Shown piece by piece: positions 17,485-26,111 of a DNA stretch of 64,000 nt; position 1 is the first letter of the stretch, and every line of letters starts with the position of its first letter. This DNA comes from Granulosicoccus sp964390335 (GTDB lineage Bacteria > Pseudomonadota > Gammaproteobacteria > Granulosicoccales > Granulosicoccaceae), in assembly GCA_964390335.1 (NCBI GenBank), contig CAYMHU010000018.1:8754-72753 (forward strand). Reading direction: 5' to 3'. Position numbers and translations under genes: made by a program. The notes beneath the pieces were generated by a model. It saw only the letters and a list, made by a program, of their open reading frames with translations. It was not told where the DNA came from and did not search any database.

Positions 17485-17837
17485 TGCTAGTTAAGAAATT
17501 TGCGGATGCTGAACCTTATGAGGCACCCAATCATTGGGGTGTTTCTGGCTTGCGTTTACAAGGGTTTGAAGATGGCGGACCTGAAAATCAATGGGTGGGT
17601 TTTTCTCAATTTTTACCCGGTGGTGGTGCTGGCCCGGACAGCACGCCATTCGAAAAAGTGTATGTGGTACTTGAAGGTGAAATGACCGTTATTGTTGACG
17701 GTAAAGAGACTGTGCTGTCAGCCATGGACAGCTGCACCATTCCACCCAACGAGGAACGCTTAATCGAAAATCGTTCCAAACATGTGTGCAAAATGTTGGT
17801 GGTAATTCCCTACCCTGGTGGCAAAGGCGAGGCTTAA
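17484..17837 (+). CDS. Cupin-domain protein with unusual metal-site residues
   Basis: A 117-residue single cupin (SQFLPGGGAGPDSTPFEKVYVVLEGEMTV, written here only in part: PFEKVYVVLEGEMTV). The first cupin motif normally supplies HxH and Glu; here the His positions read STP while the Glu is kept. The second motif (PPNEERLIEN) has Arg where His is usual. It may bind metal differently or act as a non-enzymatic or isomerase-type partner. Start and stop overlap or abut its neighbours, so it is cotranslated with the cyclase and SDR. Confidence 0.8.
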   Translation: MLVKKFADAEPYEAPNHWGVSGLRLQGFEDGGPENQWVGFSQFLPGGGAGPDSTPFEKVYVVLEGEMTVIVDGKETVLSAMDSCTIPPNEERLIENRSKHVCKMLVVIPYPGGKGEA

Positions 17838-17841
17838 TGTT

Positions 17842-18642
17842 ATGACACAGAAAATTGAATCCCTGCAAGACCCGTTGGCTATGTTTGGTGTGAAAGGCAA
17901 AGTCGCCTTAGTCACTGGCGCTTCTGGTGCGTTTGGTTCAGTTGCTTGTCAAACTTTATCCAATGCGGGATGTCATGTTGCGTTAGCGGCAGGCAATCAA
18001 GATGCCATGCAGAGCGTTGCGGATGCCTGTAGCGGAGATACCCTGCAAATTAATGCGCGTCCTGATAGCGAAGCTGCCTGCGCGGCAATGGTTGCAGATA
18101 CTATCAAAGCATTTGGGCGGTTGGATATTTTGGTTGTTGCATCCGGTATGAATAAAGTCGCAAAAATCGACGATATGGAACCAGACACATTCACGAACGT
18201 GATGGATGCAAACGTTACGCAGTCATGGCTTATTGCGCGCGAAGCAACTAAGCAAATGAAATCGCAAGGCGAAGGCGGCAAGATCGTGTTGGTGTCGTCG
18301 GCAAGAGGACTACTTGGTCATCCTGCAGGTTACACGGCTTACTGCTCGTCAAAAGCCGCTGTAGATGGTATGACCAAAGCATTGGGTTGCGAGCTAGGGC
18401 CGTTGGGGATAACGGTTAATGCAATCGCACCCACAGTGTTTAGGTCTCCGTTAACTGCGTGGATGTTTGAAGACACCGATGAAGCAACCGCGGTGCGCAA
18501 TGGATTTTTAAGTCGTGTTCCCAAGGGTCGCTTAGGCGAGCCGGAAGACCTAGCAGGACCATTGCTGTTTTTATCCTCGGCCGCATCCGACTTTTATACC
18601 GGTCATATTTTATATGCCGACGGCGGCTACACCGCGGGATAA
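17842..18642 (+). CDS. Short-chain dehydrogenase/reductase
   Basis: The 266-residue SDR starts at ATG 17842, four bases after the cupin stop. A GTG at 17818 inside the cupin gene is rejected. The cofactor motif is TGASGAFG, the catalytic Ser is in VSSARG and the YxxxK motif in YTAYCSSKAAV. The usual NNAG is replaced by VASGMN. It is a classical SDR, likely NAD(P)-dependent and oxidising a hydroxy group. In this operon it is a candidate for making or reducing a beta-keto intermediate. It is followed after 3 bp by the 3-HCDH-like gene. Confidence 0.9.
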   Translation: MTQKIESLQDPLAMFGVKGKVALVTGASGAFGSVACQTLSNAGCHVALAAGNQDAMQSVADACSGDTLQINARPDSEAACAAMVADTIKAFGRLDILVVASGMNKVAKIDDMEPDTFTNVMDANVTQSWLIAREATKQMKSQGEGGKIVLVSSARGLLGHPAGYTAYCSSKAAVDGMTKALGCELGPLGITVNAIAPTVFRSPLTAWMFEDTDEATAVRNGFLSRVPKGRLGEPEDLAGPLLFLSSAASDFYTGHILYADGGYTAG

Positions 18643-18645
18643 ACC

Positions 18646-19566
18646 ATGGGCCAAGCTCGCACTATAGGTATTATCGGTGCCGGTCTAATGGGGCACGGCA
18701 TCGCGTTAACTTTTGCTCGAGCTGGTTGGTCGGTTGTGATCCACGATCCCGTGAGCGATGCACTCGATTCGGTTTTGCAGCGCATTGAAACAACGCTTGG
18801 TGTGATGGGTGTGGCTGCCATTGACGTACCCAGCGTGATTGCGCATATCAGTTGTTCGCCAGCATTGAGCGATGCAGTAGCGGGTGCGGGTGTGGTCATC
18901 GAAGCGGCTCCTGAAAAATTGGCATTGAAACAACGTATCTTTGCGCAAATCGAACAGCATGCATCTGCCGATGCAATCCTCGCATCAAACACCTCGGTCA
19001 TACCGATCACCCAAATTATGCAAAACCTATCAACCGCACATCGGACTGTAGGGACACATTGGTGGAACCCACCGCATATGATTCCGTTAGTCGAAGTTAT
19101 AAAAACACAATGGACAGAATCGGTTGTTGCGCAACGTATGTTTGACATTCTGGCTGAAGTTGGCAAAACCCCGGTGATGGTGGAGAAGGATGTCCCTGGT
19201 TTTATAGGTAATCGCTTGCAACACGCCTTGTGGCGTGAAGCCATTAGTTTGGTGGAGAACGGAATTTGCGATGCGGAGGCAGTTGATACGGTAGTTAAGT
19301 CAAGTTTCGGTCGTCGGCTGTCTGTTTTGGGGCCACTTGAGAATGCAGATTTAGTGGGTACCGAACTAACACTCGATATTCATGAGAACGTACTGTTCGA
19401 TCTTGAGAGCAGGCAAGGTCCATCTCCGTACTTAGAAAAAATTATCGAACAGGGTCGGCTCGGCATGAAAAGCGGACACGGATTTCGTGCATGGACCGAG
19501 GAGACTGCAAATCGGGTACGCAATAACGTGACTGAGCATTTAGCAAAGTTGGAGAAAATTCTGTAA
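18646..19566 (+). CDS. 3-hydroxyacyl-CoA dehydrogenase family protein (carnitine/L-gulonate dehydrogenase-like size)
   Basis: A 306-residue protein with NAD motif GIIGAGLMGHGIA, the His-Glu pair in THWWNPPHMIPLVEV, and a C-terminal helical domain (VPGFIGNRLQHALWREA, GMKSGHGF). The length fits stand-alone family members that oxidise free beta-hydroxy acids, such as L-carnitine dehydrogenase, as well as acyl-CoA enzymes. Pairing with a downstream BKACE gene recalls carnitine catabolism, where dehydrocarnitine is cleaved by a BKACE. The substrate here is not established. Confidence 0.88.
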   Translation: MGQARTIGIIGAGLMGHGIALTFARAGWSVVIHDPVSDALDSVLQRIETTLGVMGVAAIDVPSVIAHISCSPALSDAVAGAGVVIEAAPEKLALKQRIFAQIEQHASADAILASNTSVIPITQIMQNLSTAHRTVGTHWWNPPHMIPLVEVIKTQWTESVVAQRMFDILAEVGKTPVMVEKDVPGFIGNRLQHALWREAISLVENGICDAEAVDTVVKSSFGRRLSVLGPLENADLVGTELTLDIHENVLFDLESRQGPSPYLEKIIEQGRLGMKSGHGFRAWTEETANRVRNNVTEHLAKLEKIL

Positions 19567-19738
19567 CACGACTCACTTCAAAATCGGTGGACTACAAATC
19601 TATGCAGGCTGAACCAGCATAAAAGTTGGTAGTGAATAATAGAGAATAAAAAAATCGACTACTAAGAGAATAGAAAAAGAACGAAATGACGAGCTAAAAA
19701 CTTGGAAAAAAAAGGGTAAAACCAACGAGGAGGCAATA

Positions 19739-21019
19739 ATGAAAAAAGTACTAACATCGTCGCTATCCAGACGAAAATTTTTAACGACGGGCGTTGCTAT
19801 CGTATCCGCTCCTGCAATCTTGAAGCACACTCGAACGTATGCGGCAAAACCGGTTTTACGAGTAGGTCATGTAAGTCCACGTACCGGACCATTAGCAGGT
19901 TTTGCAGAAGCTGATGAGTTTGTGCTCGAAGCTATCACCAAGCAATTTGGCAATGGCATAGCAAACAATGGCAAGAATTGGACTGTTGAAATTATATCCA
20001 AAGACAGTCAATCCAACCCTAACCGCGCGGCGGAAGTAGCTGCCGATTTAATTCTCGGTGATGGTGTTGACATTATTGTTGCCGCGTCTACCCCGGATAC
20101 GGTGAATCCTGTATCCGATCAGGCTGAAGTTAATGAAGTACCTTGCATAACAACTGACTGTCCATGGCAACCGTACTTTTTTGGCCGCAATGGTGTGCCC
20201 GGAACAGGCTTTGAAAATACCTACCATTTCTTCTGGGGGCTAGAAGATGTTATCGGTGCGTTTCTTGATATGTGGGGCTCAACTGATGTCAGCAAAACCG
20301 TTGGCGGTCTATTTCCAAACGATGCCGATGGGAATGCGTGGGGTGATGCCGAAAACGGTTTACCAAAACCATTAGCTGCTGCCGGATATAATTTAATTGA
20401 TCCAGGTCGTTATCAACCTTTATCAGATGATTTCTCCAATCAAATTGCTGCCTTTAAAGAGGCTGGTTGCGAGATCATCACGGGTAATATGATTCCGCCA
20501 GACTTCGCAACGTTCTGGTCTCAGTGTGCCCAACAAGGCTATGCGCCAAAGATTGTAACCATAGGTAAAGCATTACTGTTTCCATCGGTTATAGAGTCGT
20601 TGGGTGATCGTGGCGTTGGCTTAACCTCTGAAGTTTGGTGGTCACCAAACCATCCGTTCAGTTCTTCATTAACAGGCGCCAGTGCGAAAGAATTAGCGGA
20701 AGGGTACACCGCAGCATCTGGCAGACCATGGACACAACCCATTGGTTTTAAACATGCACTGTTCGAAGTAGTCGCAGATGTTGTAAAGCGTTCAGCAGAC
20801 CCTGAAGACCCAGCTGCAAATATAGCGGCTATCAAGTCCACCAAACTAAACACAATAGTGGGTTCGGTTAACTGGGCAAATGGTCCTATTAACAACGTCA
20901 CCAAAACTCCGTTGGTTGCTGGTCAATGGCAAAAGGATGGCGACAATCTTGATCTGAAGATTGTTGCTAATTCGGCAGCACCGGAAATTCCTGTTAACGG
21001 TGAGCTAAAACTGCTGTAA
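19739..21019 (+). CDS. Branched-chain-type ABC transporter substrate-binding protein, Tat-exported
   Basis: The 426-residue protein has a twin-arginine signal (SLSRRKFLTTG then a hydrophobic stretch ending near TYAA) and a type-I periplasmic binding fold (VGHVSPRTGPLAGFAEADEF, IIVAASTPDTVNPVSDQAE). Tat export means it folds before secretion, which is unusual for a solute receptor but known in this family. A strong GAGGAGG ribosome site precedes the ATG. The 170-bp upstream gap may contain its own promoter. A hairpin after the stop separates it from livG. Ligands of such proteins include aromatic acids, amides and amino acids. Confidence 0.88.
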   Translation: MKKVLTSSLSRRKFLTTGVAIVSAPAILKHTRTYAAKPVLRVGHVSPRTGPLAGFAEADEFVLEAITKQFGNGIANNGKNWTVEIISKDSQSNPNRAAEVAADLILGDGVDIIVAASTPDTVNPVSDQAEVNEVPCITTDCPWQPYFFGRNGVPGTGFENTYHFFWGLEDVIGAFLDMWGSTDVSKTVGGLFPNDADGNAWGDAENGLPKPLAAAGYNLIDPGRYQPLSDDFSNQIAAFKEAGCEIITGNMIPPDFATFWSQCAQQGYAPKIVTIGKALLFPSVIESLGDRGVGLTSEVWWSPNHPFSSSLTGASAKELAEGYTAASGRPWTQPIGFKHALFEVVADVVKRSADPEDPAANIAAIKSTKLNTIVGSVNWANGPINNVTKTPLVAGQWQKDGDNLDLKIVANSAAPEIPVNGELKLL

Positions 21020-21025
21020 GTCTGG

Positions 21026-21072
21026 GTTGTACTGAGCCGTGTCGGTTGGCGCGGCTCAGTACAACGATTTTT
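21026..21072 (+). terminator. Strong hairpin with T-run between the receptor gene and livG
   Basis: A perfect 14-bp stem (21026-21039 with 21052-21065) with a 12-base loop, followed by GATTTTT. It can serve as a partial terminator that keeps receptor expression above that of the membrane parts, as with aapJ. Confidence 0.8.
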
Positions 21073-21113
21073 GACAGCTAAAAAATTCACAACAGCAGCA
21101 TGCATCTGACAAT

Positions 21114-21842
21114 ATGTCTCCCATATTGCAAATCGATAAGCTCGTGAAATCATATGGCGCCGTCAAAGTTGCCGATGAGCTGAGTGTGTCCGTGCAGCCC
21201 GGTGAGGCCTTGGGTGTTATTGGTCCCAATGGCGCTGGTAAAACATCCATGTTTAATTTAATTACCGGCACCGTTATACCCACATCGGGCACGATAAAAT
21301 TCTCCGGTCAGGATATAACGCACCATTCGGCAGCAAAGCGATGTCGTTCTGGTATCGCTCGCAGTTTTCAGGTTCCTCAACCATTTGGTGGTTTAAGTGT
21401 GTTGGAAAATGTCATGGTGGCCGCAACTCAGGCTGCTGGTCTGAGCGGCAAATCAGCGAACTCCTTGTGTATTGATGTGTTGGAACAAACCGGCTTGGCT
21501 GCTAAAGCCAATGTGCAGGCAGGCAAGCTAACATTGCTTGAGCGCAAACGCTTGGAATTAAGTCGTGCATTGTGTGCAAAACCAAATTTGTTGTTACTGG
21601 ATGAAATCGCTGGTGGCTTAACAGAAGACGAATGCCAATCGTTAATTGCCACGATAAAAGATATTCATAAGACTGGCGTGTCCATTATCTGGATTGAGCA
21701 TGTTGTACATGCACTGTTAGCCGTGGTAGAGCGGTTGGCAGTTATTGACTTTGGGCGACTTATCGCTACTGGTGACCCCACTCAGATTATGCAAAGTACG
21801 GAAGTAAAATCAATATACCTTGGAATTGCTGTCGATGCCTAA
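21114..21842 (+). CDS. livG: Branched-chain-type ABC transporter ATP-binding protein
   Basis: A 242-residue LivG-type ATPase with Walker A GPNGAGKTS, LivG-like SFQVPQPFGGLSVLENV and Walker B NLLLLDEIAGGLTEDE. The signature region reads LTLLERKRLELSRAL, lacking the LSYG(E/Q)Q core found in most LivG proteins. The gene overlaps livF by 8 bp. Confidence 0.88.
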   Translation: MSPILQIDKLVKSYGAVKVADELSVSVQPGEALGVIGPNGAGKTSMFNLITGTVIPTSGTIKFSGQDITHHSAAKRCRSGIARSFQVPQPFGGLSVLENVMVAATQAAGLSGKSANSLCIDVLEQTGLAAKANVQAGKLTLLERKRLELSRALCAKPNLLLLDEIAGGLTEDECQSLIATIKDIHKTGVSIIWIEHVVHALLAVVERLAVIDFGRLIATGDPTQIMQSTEVKSIYLGIAVDA

Positions 21843-22542
21843 TCCGGTGTTACAACTTAATTCGTTGAATGCGTTTTACGGTGATTTTCAAGCCTTGTTC
21901 GACGTCAATATAAATGTTGCTGAAGGTGAGGTGGTTGCTGTTATTGGCGCGAACGGCGCTGGTAAATCAACCATGTTGCAGTCGATTGCCGGACTTATCA
22001 GTAATGGTTCAGATCAAATTCAATATCGTGAGCGTAGTATTGGTTCGCTACGCGCGGACCAAGTAGCCAAGCACGGCATTGCTTTGGTGCCGGAAGGCAG
22101 ACAATTGTTTCCATCATTATCCGTTGAAGAAAATTTACTGATCGGTGGATTGACTAAACGTCCAGGCCCTTGGAATCTTGAAACGATATTCGCGTTGTTT
22201 CCTGTGCTACAAGAGCGTCGCGACGTGCCATCAACTGAATTATCGGGAGGGCAGCAACAAATGGTTGCAATAGGTCGCGCATTAATGGCTAACCCCGATC
22301 TTATTTTGTTCGATGAAATTAGTCTTGGTTTAGCGCCCGTAATTATAAAAACGATATATGAAGCCCTGCCCAACGTAATCAGCAAAGGAACAAGCGCCAT
22401 TATTGTTGAGCAAGATATCAACATGGCTCTGTCAGTATCAAAGCGTGTTTATTGTTTGCAAGAAGGACGTGTATCGCTTGAGGGATTATCCGAAGAAGTT
22501 TCTCGCGATGAAATCAGTCACGCCTATTTTGGAGTTCACTAA
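21835..22542 (+). CDS. livF: Branched-chain-type ABC transporter ATP-binding protein
   Basis: ATG 21835 lies inside the end of livG. A TTG at 21820 is less likely. The 235-residue ATPase has Walker A GANGAGKST, signature LSGGQQQMVAIGRAL and Walker B ILFDEISLGLAP. It supplies the intact signature half of the ATPase pair with LivG. livH follows after 2 bp. Confidence 0.9.
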   Translation: MPNPVLQLNSLNAFYGDFQALFDVNINVAEGEVVAVIGANGAGKSTMLQSIAGLISNGSDQIQYRERSIGSLRADQVAKHGIALVPEGRQLFPSLSVEENLLIGGLTKRPGPWNLETIFALFPVLQERRDVPSTELSGGQQQMVAIGRALMANPDLILFDEISLGLAPVIIKTIYEALPNVISKGTSAIIVEQDINMALSVSKRVYCLQEGRVSLEGLSEEVSRDEISHAYFGVH

Positions 22543-22544
22543 GC

Positions 22545-23408
22545 ATGGATTGGGTAAACGCAATCGTTCAAGGCATTTTACTGGGTGGGTTGTATGCCTT
22601 GTTTGCCAGTGGTTTGTCCTTGATTTTTGGTGTCATGCGGCTGGTTAATATTGCACATGGTGATTTCATTGTGCTGGCGGCGTATCTTGGTTTAACGGTA
22701 ACGCTAACCCTAAATATTCATCCGTTTGTTGCGTTGCCGTTGGTGGTTTTGGTTATGGCCATCGTTGGGTATGTGTTGCAACGTGCGGTGTTAAACAAAA
22801 CCCTTGGTGATGACATCCTGCCACCGTTGTTAGTTACATTTGGATTATCCGTAATTATTCAAAATGCTCTATTGGAATCCTACTCAGCTGACCCTCAATC
22901 TATCAATGCAGGCGCTATTGAAACAGCCAGTGTCAATATGGCAGGTTTGTCTCTTGGCGTGTTGCCGCTACTCACCTTTGTTGTTGCTGTGGTTGTTATC
23001 GCGTTGTTGCAATGGATATTTTATAAAACTTCATTAGGGCGTGTGTTTAGAGCTGTTTCTGATAATCAACATATTGCTCAGCTAATGGGGGTGAATCGGC
23101 GTCATGTGTATGGAGTTGCCATGGGGCTGGCTTTGGCGGTAACCGCAATCGCTGGAATTCTATTAGGTATTCGGACAAGTTTCGACCCATCCATCGGTCC
23201 AGGACGACTGATCTTTGGCTTTGAAGCGGTGATCATCGGTGGGCTAGGTAATCTGTGGGGAACACTGGTGGGTGGTGTCATTCTTGGTGTTGCGCAAACG
23301 GTTGGTGCAAAAATTAACCCTGGCTGGCAATTGCTGGCAGGACACTTGGTTTTCTTATTCATTTTAGCTGTTAGACCTAATGGCTTATTTCCGAGGATTC
23401 GTGAATGA
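22545..23408 (+). CDS. livH: Branched-chain-type ABC transporter permease
   Basis: A 287-residue inner-membrane permease with the LivH opening (IVQGILLGGLYALFASGLSL) and the motif VNIAHGDFIVLAAYLG. The coupling region is around RAVSDNQHIAQLMGVN. About eight hydrophobic helices are visible. It forms a heterodimer with LivM and overlaps livM by 4 bp. Confidence 0.9.
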   Translation: MDWVNAIVQGILLGGLYALFASGLSLIFGVMRLVNIAHGDFIVLAAYLGLTVTLTLNIHPFVALPLVVLVMAIVGYVLQRAVLNKTLGDDILPPLLVTFGLSVIIQNALLESYSADPQSINAGAIETASVNMAGLSLGVLPLLTFVVAVVVIALLQWIFYKTSLGRVFRAVSDNQHIAQLMGVNRRHVYGVAMGLALAVTAIAGILLGIRTSFDPSIGPGRLIFGFEAVIIGGLGNLWGTLVGGVILGVAQTVGAKINPGWQLLAGHLVFLFILAVRPNGLFPRIRE

Positions 23409-24451
23409 GCATGCAACAGTATCAGGTAATTCGCGCTAATCCGTCAGCTAAATATGTTGCCGTCATAAGTTTGCTTATAGTGATTGTGCTGGTACTTGCG
23501 CCGTGGTGGGCTGGGCGTGCCGATATGCGTTTAATGGGTGAGCTGTTTTTGTATCTCGCGTTAGCCAGCTTATGGAATTTAATGGCGGGCTATGCCGGTC
23601 TTGTCTCGGTTGGGCAACAGGCATTTGTTGGATTCGGTGGCTACATGTTGTTTGCGCTAACGATGTTTGGCGGCTTGCATCCAATGACTGCCATTTTTGC
23701 AGCGGGTTTACTTGGCGCATTAATATCGTTGCCAGTAGCGGCGCTAATATTTCGATTACGCGGTGCATACTTTGCCATTGGAACATGGGCAATAGCAGAA
23801 GTCTTTCGATTGAGCTTTGCTCAGGTCTCAGCACTAGGTGGAGGGTCCGGAACCTCTTTGCCCATCGGCATTGTGAAGTCCTTGGCACCATCGCGTGCCG
23901 TGCGTGAATCGTTGAGTTACTGGTTAGCGTTAGGTGCGGCCGTCGTTATTATTCTGTCTGTGTATCTATTACTACGATCGCGTCATGGCCTTGCGTTAAC
24001 GGCTATTCGGGATAACGAAATTGCCGCAGGTTCATTGGGGATAGACATAAACAAAACCAAGTTGGTTGTCTATGTGGTAACCAGTGCTTTAACAGCGAGT
24101 GTTGGCGCAATTATCTTTATGCAAAAACTGCGAATATCCCCCGATGCTGCTTTTTCAGTTAATGACTGGACTGCGTTTGTCATTTTTATAGTGGTTATTG
24201 GCGGCTTGGGTACCATCGAGGGGCCGATAATCGGCACATTACTCTTTTTCGCTTTAAGGGAAACGCTCGCCGACCTGGGTACAACCTACTTATTGGTCTT
24301 GGGCATTATTGCCATTGTCATTATGCTAAAAGCTCCATCCGGTGTATGGGGCTATGTGCGGCAGCGTTTTAATTGGCAACTGTTTCCCTACGGATACACA
24401 ATGGTTGATCGCGCTGCAGGTTCAACAAACAAACAACAGAAGATCGATTAA
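23405..24451 (+). CDS. livM: Branched-chain-type ABC transporter permease
   Basis: A 348-residue LivM permease with the conserved segments NLMAGYAGLVSVGQQAFVG and RLRGAYFAIGTWAIAE, the coupling loop TAIRDNEIAAGSLGID and the late motif VIGGLGTIEGPIIGT. It completes the importer. The charged C-terminal tail is Gln/Lys/Asn-rich. Confidence 0.9.
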   Translation: MSMQQYQVIRANPSAKYVAVISLLIVIVLVLAPWWAGRADMRLMGELFLYLALASLWNLMAGYAGLVSVGQQAFVGFGGYMLFALTMFGGLHPMTAIFAAGLLGALISLPVAALIFRLRGAYFAIGTWAIAEVFRLSFAQVSALGGGSGTSLPIGIVKSLAPSRAVRESLSYWLALGAAVVIILSVYLLLRSRHGLALTAIRDNEIAAGSLGIDINKTKLVVYVVTSALTASVGAIIFMQKLRISPDAAFSVNDWTAFVIFIVVIGGLGTIEGPIIGTLLFFALRETLADLGTTYLLVLGIIAIVIMLKAPSGVWGYVRQRFNWQLFPYGYTMVDRAAGSTNKQQKID

Positions 24452-24480
24452 CAAAGATCAATTAATTAAAGGTTATCAAT

Positions 24481-25413
24481 ATGGCCAAAAAACAAAAAAC
24501 CATTGTTACCTGTGCGGTCACGGGTGCTATCCATACGCCCACAATGTCTGATGCCTTGCCTTATACGGCGGACGATATTACATCGCAAGCCGTAGCAGCC
24601 GCAGAAGCCGGTGCCTCCATACTGCATCTACATGCTCGCGACCCACAAGATGGCTCGGTATCATTAAACCCCGATCACTTCGGCGCATTTCTACCGCGCA
24701 TTAAACAGCAAACCGACGCTGTACTGAATATCTCCACTGGCGGTAGTCTTAAAACATCTATAGAGGACCGTATTGCGCCAGCCATGCAATTCTCACCTGA
24801 GATGTGCTCTTTAAATATGGGATCCATGAACTTTTCGTTTCATCCTTTGGCAAATCGTTATAAGGAATGGAAGTTTGATTGGGAAAAAGAGTACGTGGAA
24901 AATTCTGACTCTTATATATTCAGAAACACCTTTCGGGATATTCGCACCGTATCCGAAGGCCTAGCGCCGCACAATATTAAGTTTGAGCATGAATGTTACG
25001 ACGTTGGGCATTTATACAATCTGAAATTTTGTATGGATGCCAGCTTGTTTAAAGCACCTATTTTTATTCAGTTTATATTCGGGATCTTGGGTGGTATTGG
25101 TCCCGAGGTTGATAATCTCATTTTTATGAAGCGCACCGCAGATCGACTTTTCGGTGATAACTATCATTGGTCGGTTCTAGGCGCAGGTGGTGCGCAAATG
25201 CCATTGGCCACCACCGCTAGCCAGATGGGCGGGAATTTGCGGGTCGGCTTAGAAGACAGCCTACTCATATCCCGTGGTCAGCTTGCTGAAAGCAATGCGC
25301 AACAGGTCGCAAAGATTCGGCGTATCGTTGAAGACTTAGGGAGCGAAGTGGCCACGCCGGATGAAGCCAGAGAAATACTGGAGTTAAAAGGCGCTGATCG
25401 GGTTGCGTTCTAG
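24481..25413 (+). CDS. BKACE family protein (3-keto-5-aminohexanoate cleavage enzyme, DUF849)
   Basis: The 310-residue TIM-barrel protein has family motifs CAVTGAIHTPTMSD, the zinc-ligand HLHARDPQDG, the substrate-binding segment VLNISTGGS and VGLEDSLLISRGQLAESNAQ. BKACE enzymes condense a beta-keto acid with acetyl-CoA to give acetoacetate and a new acyl-CoA. Specificity varies widely, so the true substrate must come from the operon context. It is the last gene of the catabolic operon, 29 bp after livM, with AAGG before the ATG. Confidence 0.9.
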   Translation: MAKKQKTIVTCAVTGAIHTPTMSDALPYTADDITSQAVAAAEAGASILHLHARDPQDGSVSLNPDHFGAFLPRIKQQTDAVLNISTGGSLKTSIEDRIAPAMQFSPEMCSLNMGSMNFSFHPLANRYKEWKFDWEKEYVENSDSYIFRNTFRDIRTVSEGLAPHNIKFEHECYDVGHLYNLKFCMDASLFKAPIFIQFIFGILGGIGPEVDNLIFMKRTADRLFGDNYHWSVLGAGGAQMPLATTASQMGGNLRVGLEDSLLISRGQLAESNAQQVAKIRRIVEDLGSEVATPDEAREILELKGADRVAF

Positions 25414-25467
25414 CTGCCAAAGAACTGGCACTACTCCGCAGTAATGCTACGGATAACCGCTCTAAAG

Positions 25468-25496
25468 TTGACACATGTAACTTAACGTTTCATGTC
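25468..25496 (+). promoter_or_regulatory. Candidate promoter of the pel operon
   Basis: A consensus -35 TTGACA at 25468-25473 lies about 100 bp before pelC, with a weak -10-like TCATGT after 16 bp. An inverted ACATG/CATGT pair overlaps the spacer. Assigned by eye. Confidence 0.3.
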
Positions 25497-25571
25497 ATTT
25501 CCTTGCCATGTTTGGCTCAGCGATTGCTTCGTTGAGCGTTCAACAAGCAACAATTCATTGAAGGAAGTGGG

Positions 25572-26102
25572 ATGTCGAAGTTCCTGTTTGCGGTGATCTG
25601 CACTGCAGCTATATCGATGCTGAGTGCGTGTAACACAATGACGTCGACTGGCCCTGTTGCAGTCGAATCCAGTAGTCCTTGGGCTATTTTTCCGATAGCC
25701 AACTACTCGACAACGCCTAAAGCCGACAACACCTTGGCTACATTGGTTGAAACCGAGCTGCGTTCCAGAGGCGTCGCACAGCTGCAAACCTTCCAGCAGC
25801 AAAAACCAATGAACCTGGTGAGTTTGTTAGATAGCTCACCTGATAATGCCAAGCTAATCGCTAAAGCTCGTTCAATGGGTTTTCGTTACGGTATTACTGG
25901 TAGTGTGCACGAATGGCACTATAAGAGTGGCCCTGACAGAGAACCGGCAGTTGGTGTCAGTCTAAAGGTTATTGATCTTGCGTCTTCACAAATTGTTTGG
26001 CAAGGCAGTACGTCTAGGACTGGCTGGGCCTATGCAAATTTATCCGGCGTTGCGGATAAAGCCATCCAGGATTTATTGAAACAAGTTAAATTTCCGCGGT
26101 AG
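25572..26102 (+). CDS. pelC: Pel exopolysaccharide outer-membrane lipoprotein PelC
   Basis: A 176-residue lipoprotein with lipobox LSAC (Cys20). The mature domain has the PelC fold features: WAIFPIANYS, LVETELRSRGV, YGITGSVHEWHYK and IVWQGSTSRTGWA. In Pseudomonas, PelC forms a dodecameric ring at the periplasmic face of the outer membrane around the PelB channel. The length (172 in P. aeruginosa) fits. It is the first gene of the pel operon here, with AAGGAAG before the ATG. A second PelC-like domain is found fused to PelA in this operon. Confidence 0.88.
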   Translation: MSKFLFAVICTAAISMLSACNTMTSTGPVAVESSSPWAIFPIANYSTTPKADNTLATLVETELRSRGVAQLQTFQQQKPMNLVSLLDSSPDNAKLIAKARSMGFRYGITGSVHEWHYKSGPDREPAVGVSLKVIDLASSQIVWQGSTSRTGWAYANLSGVADKAIQDLLKQVKFPR

Positions 26103-26111
26103 CTGCCAACC

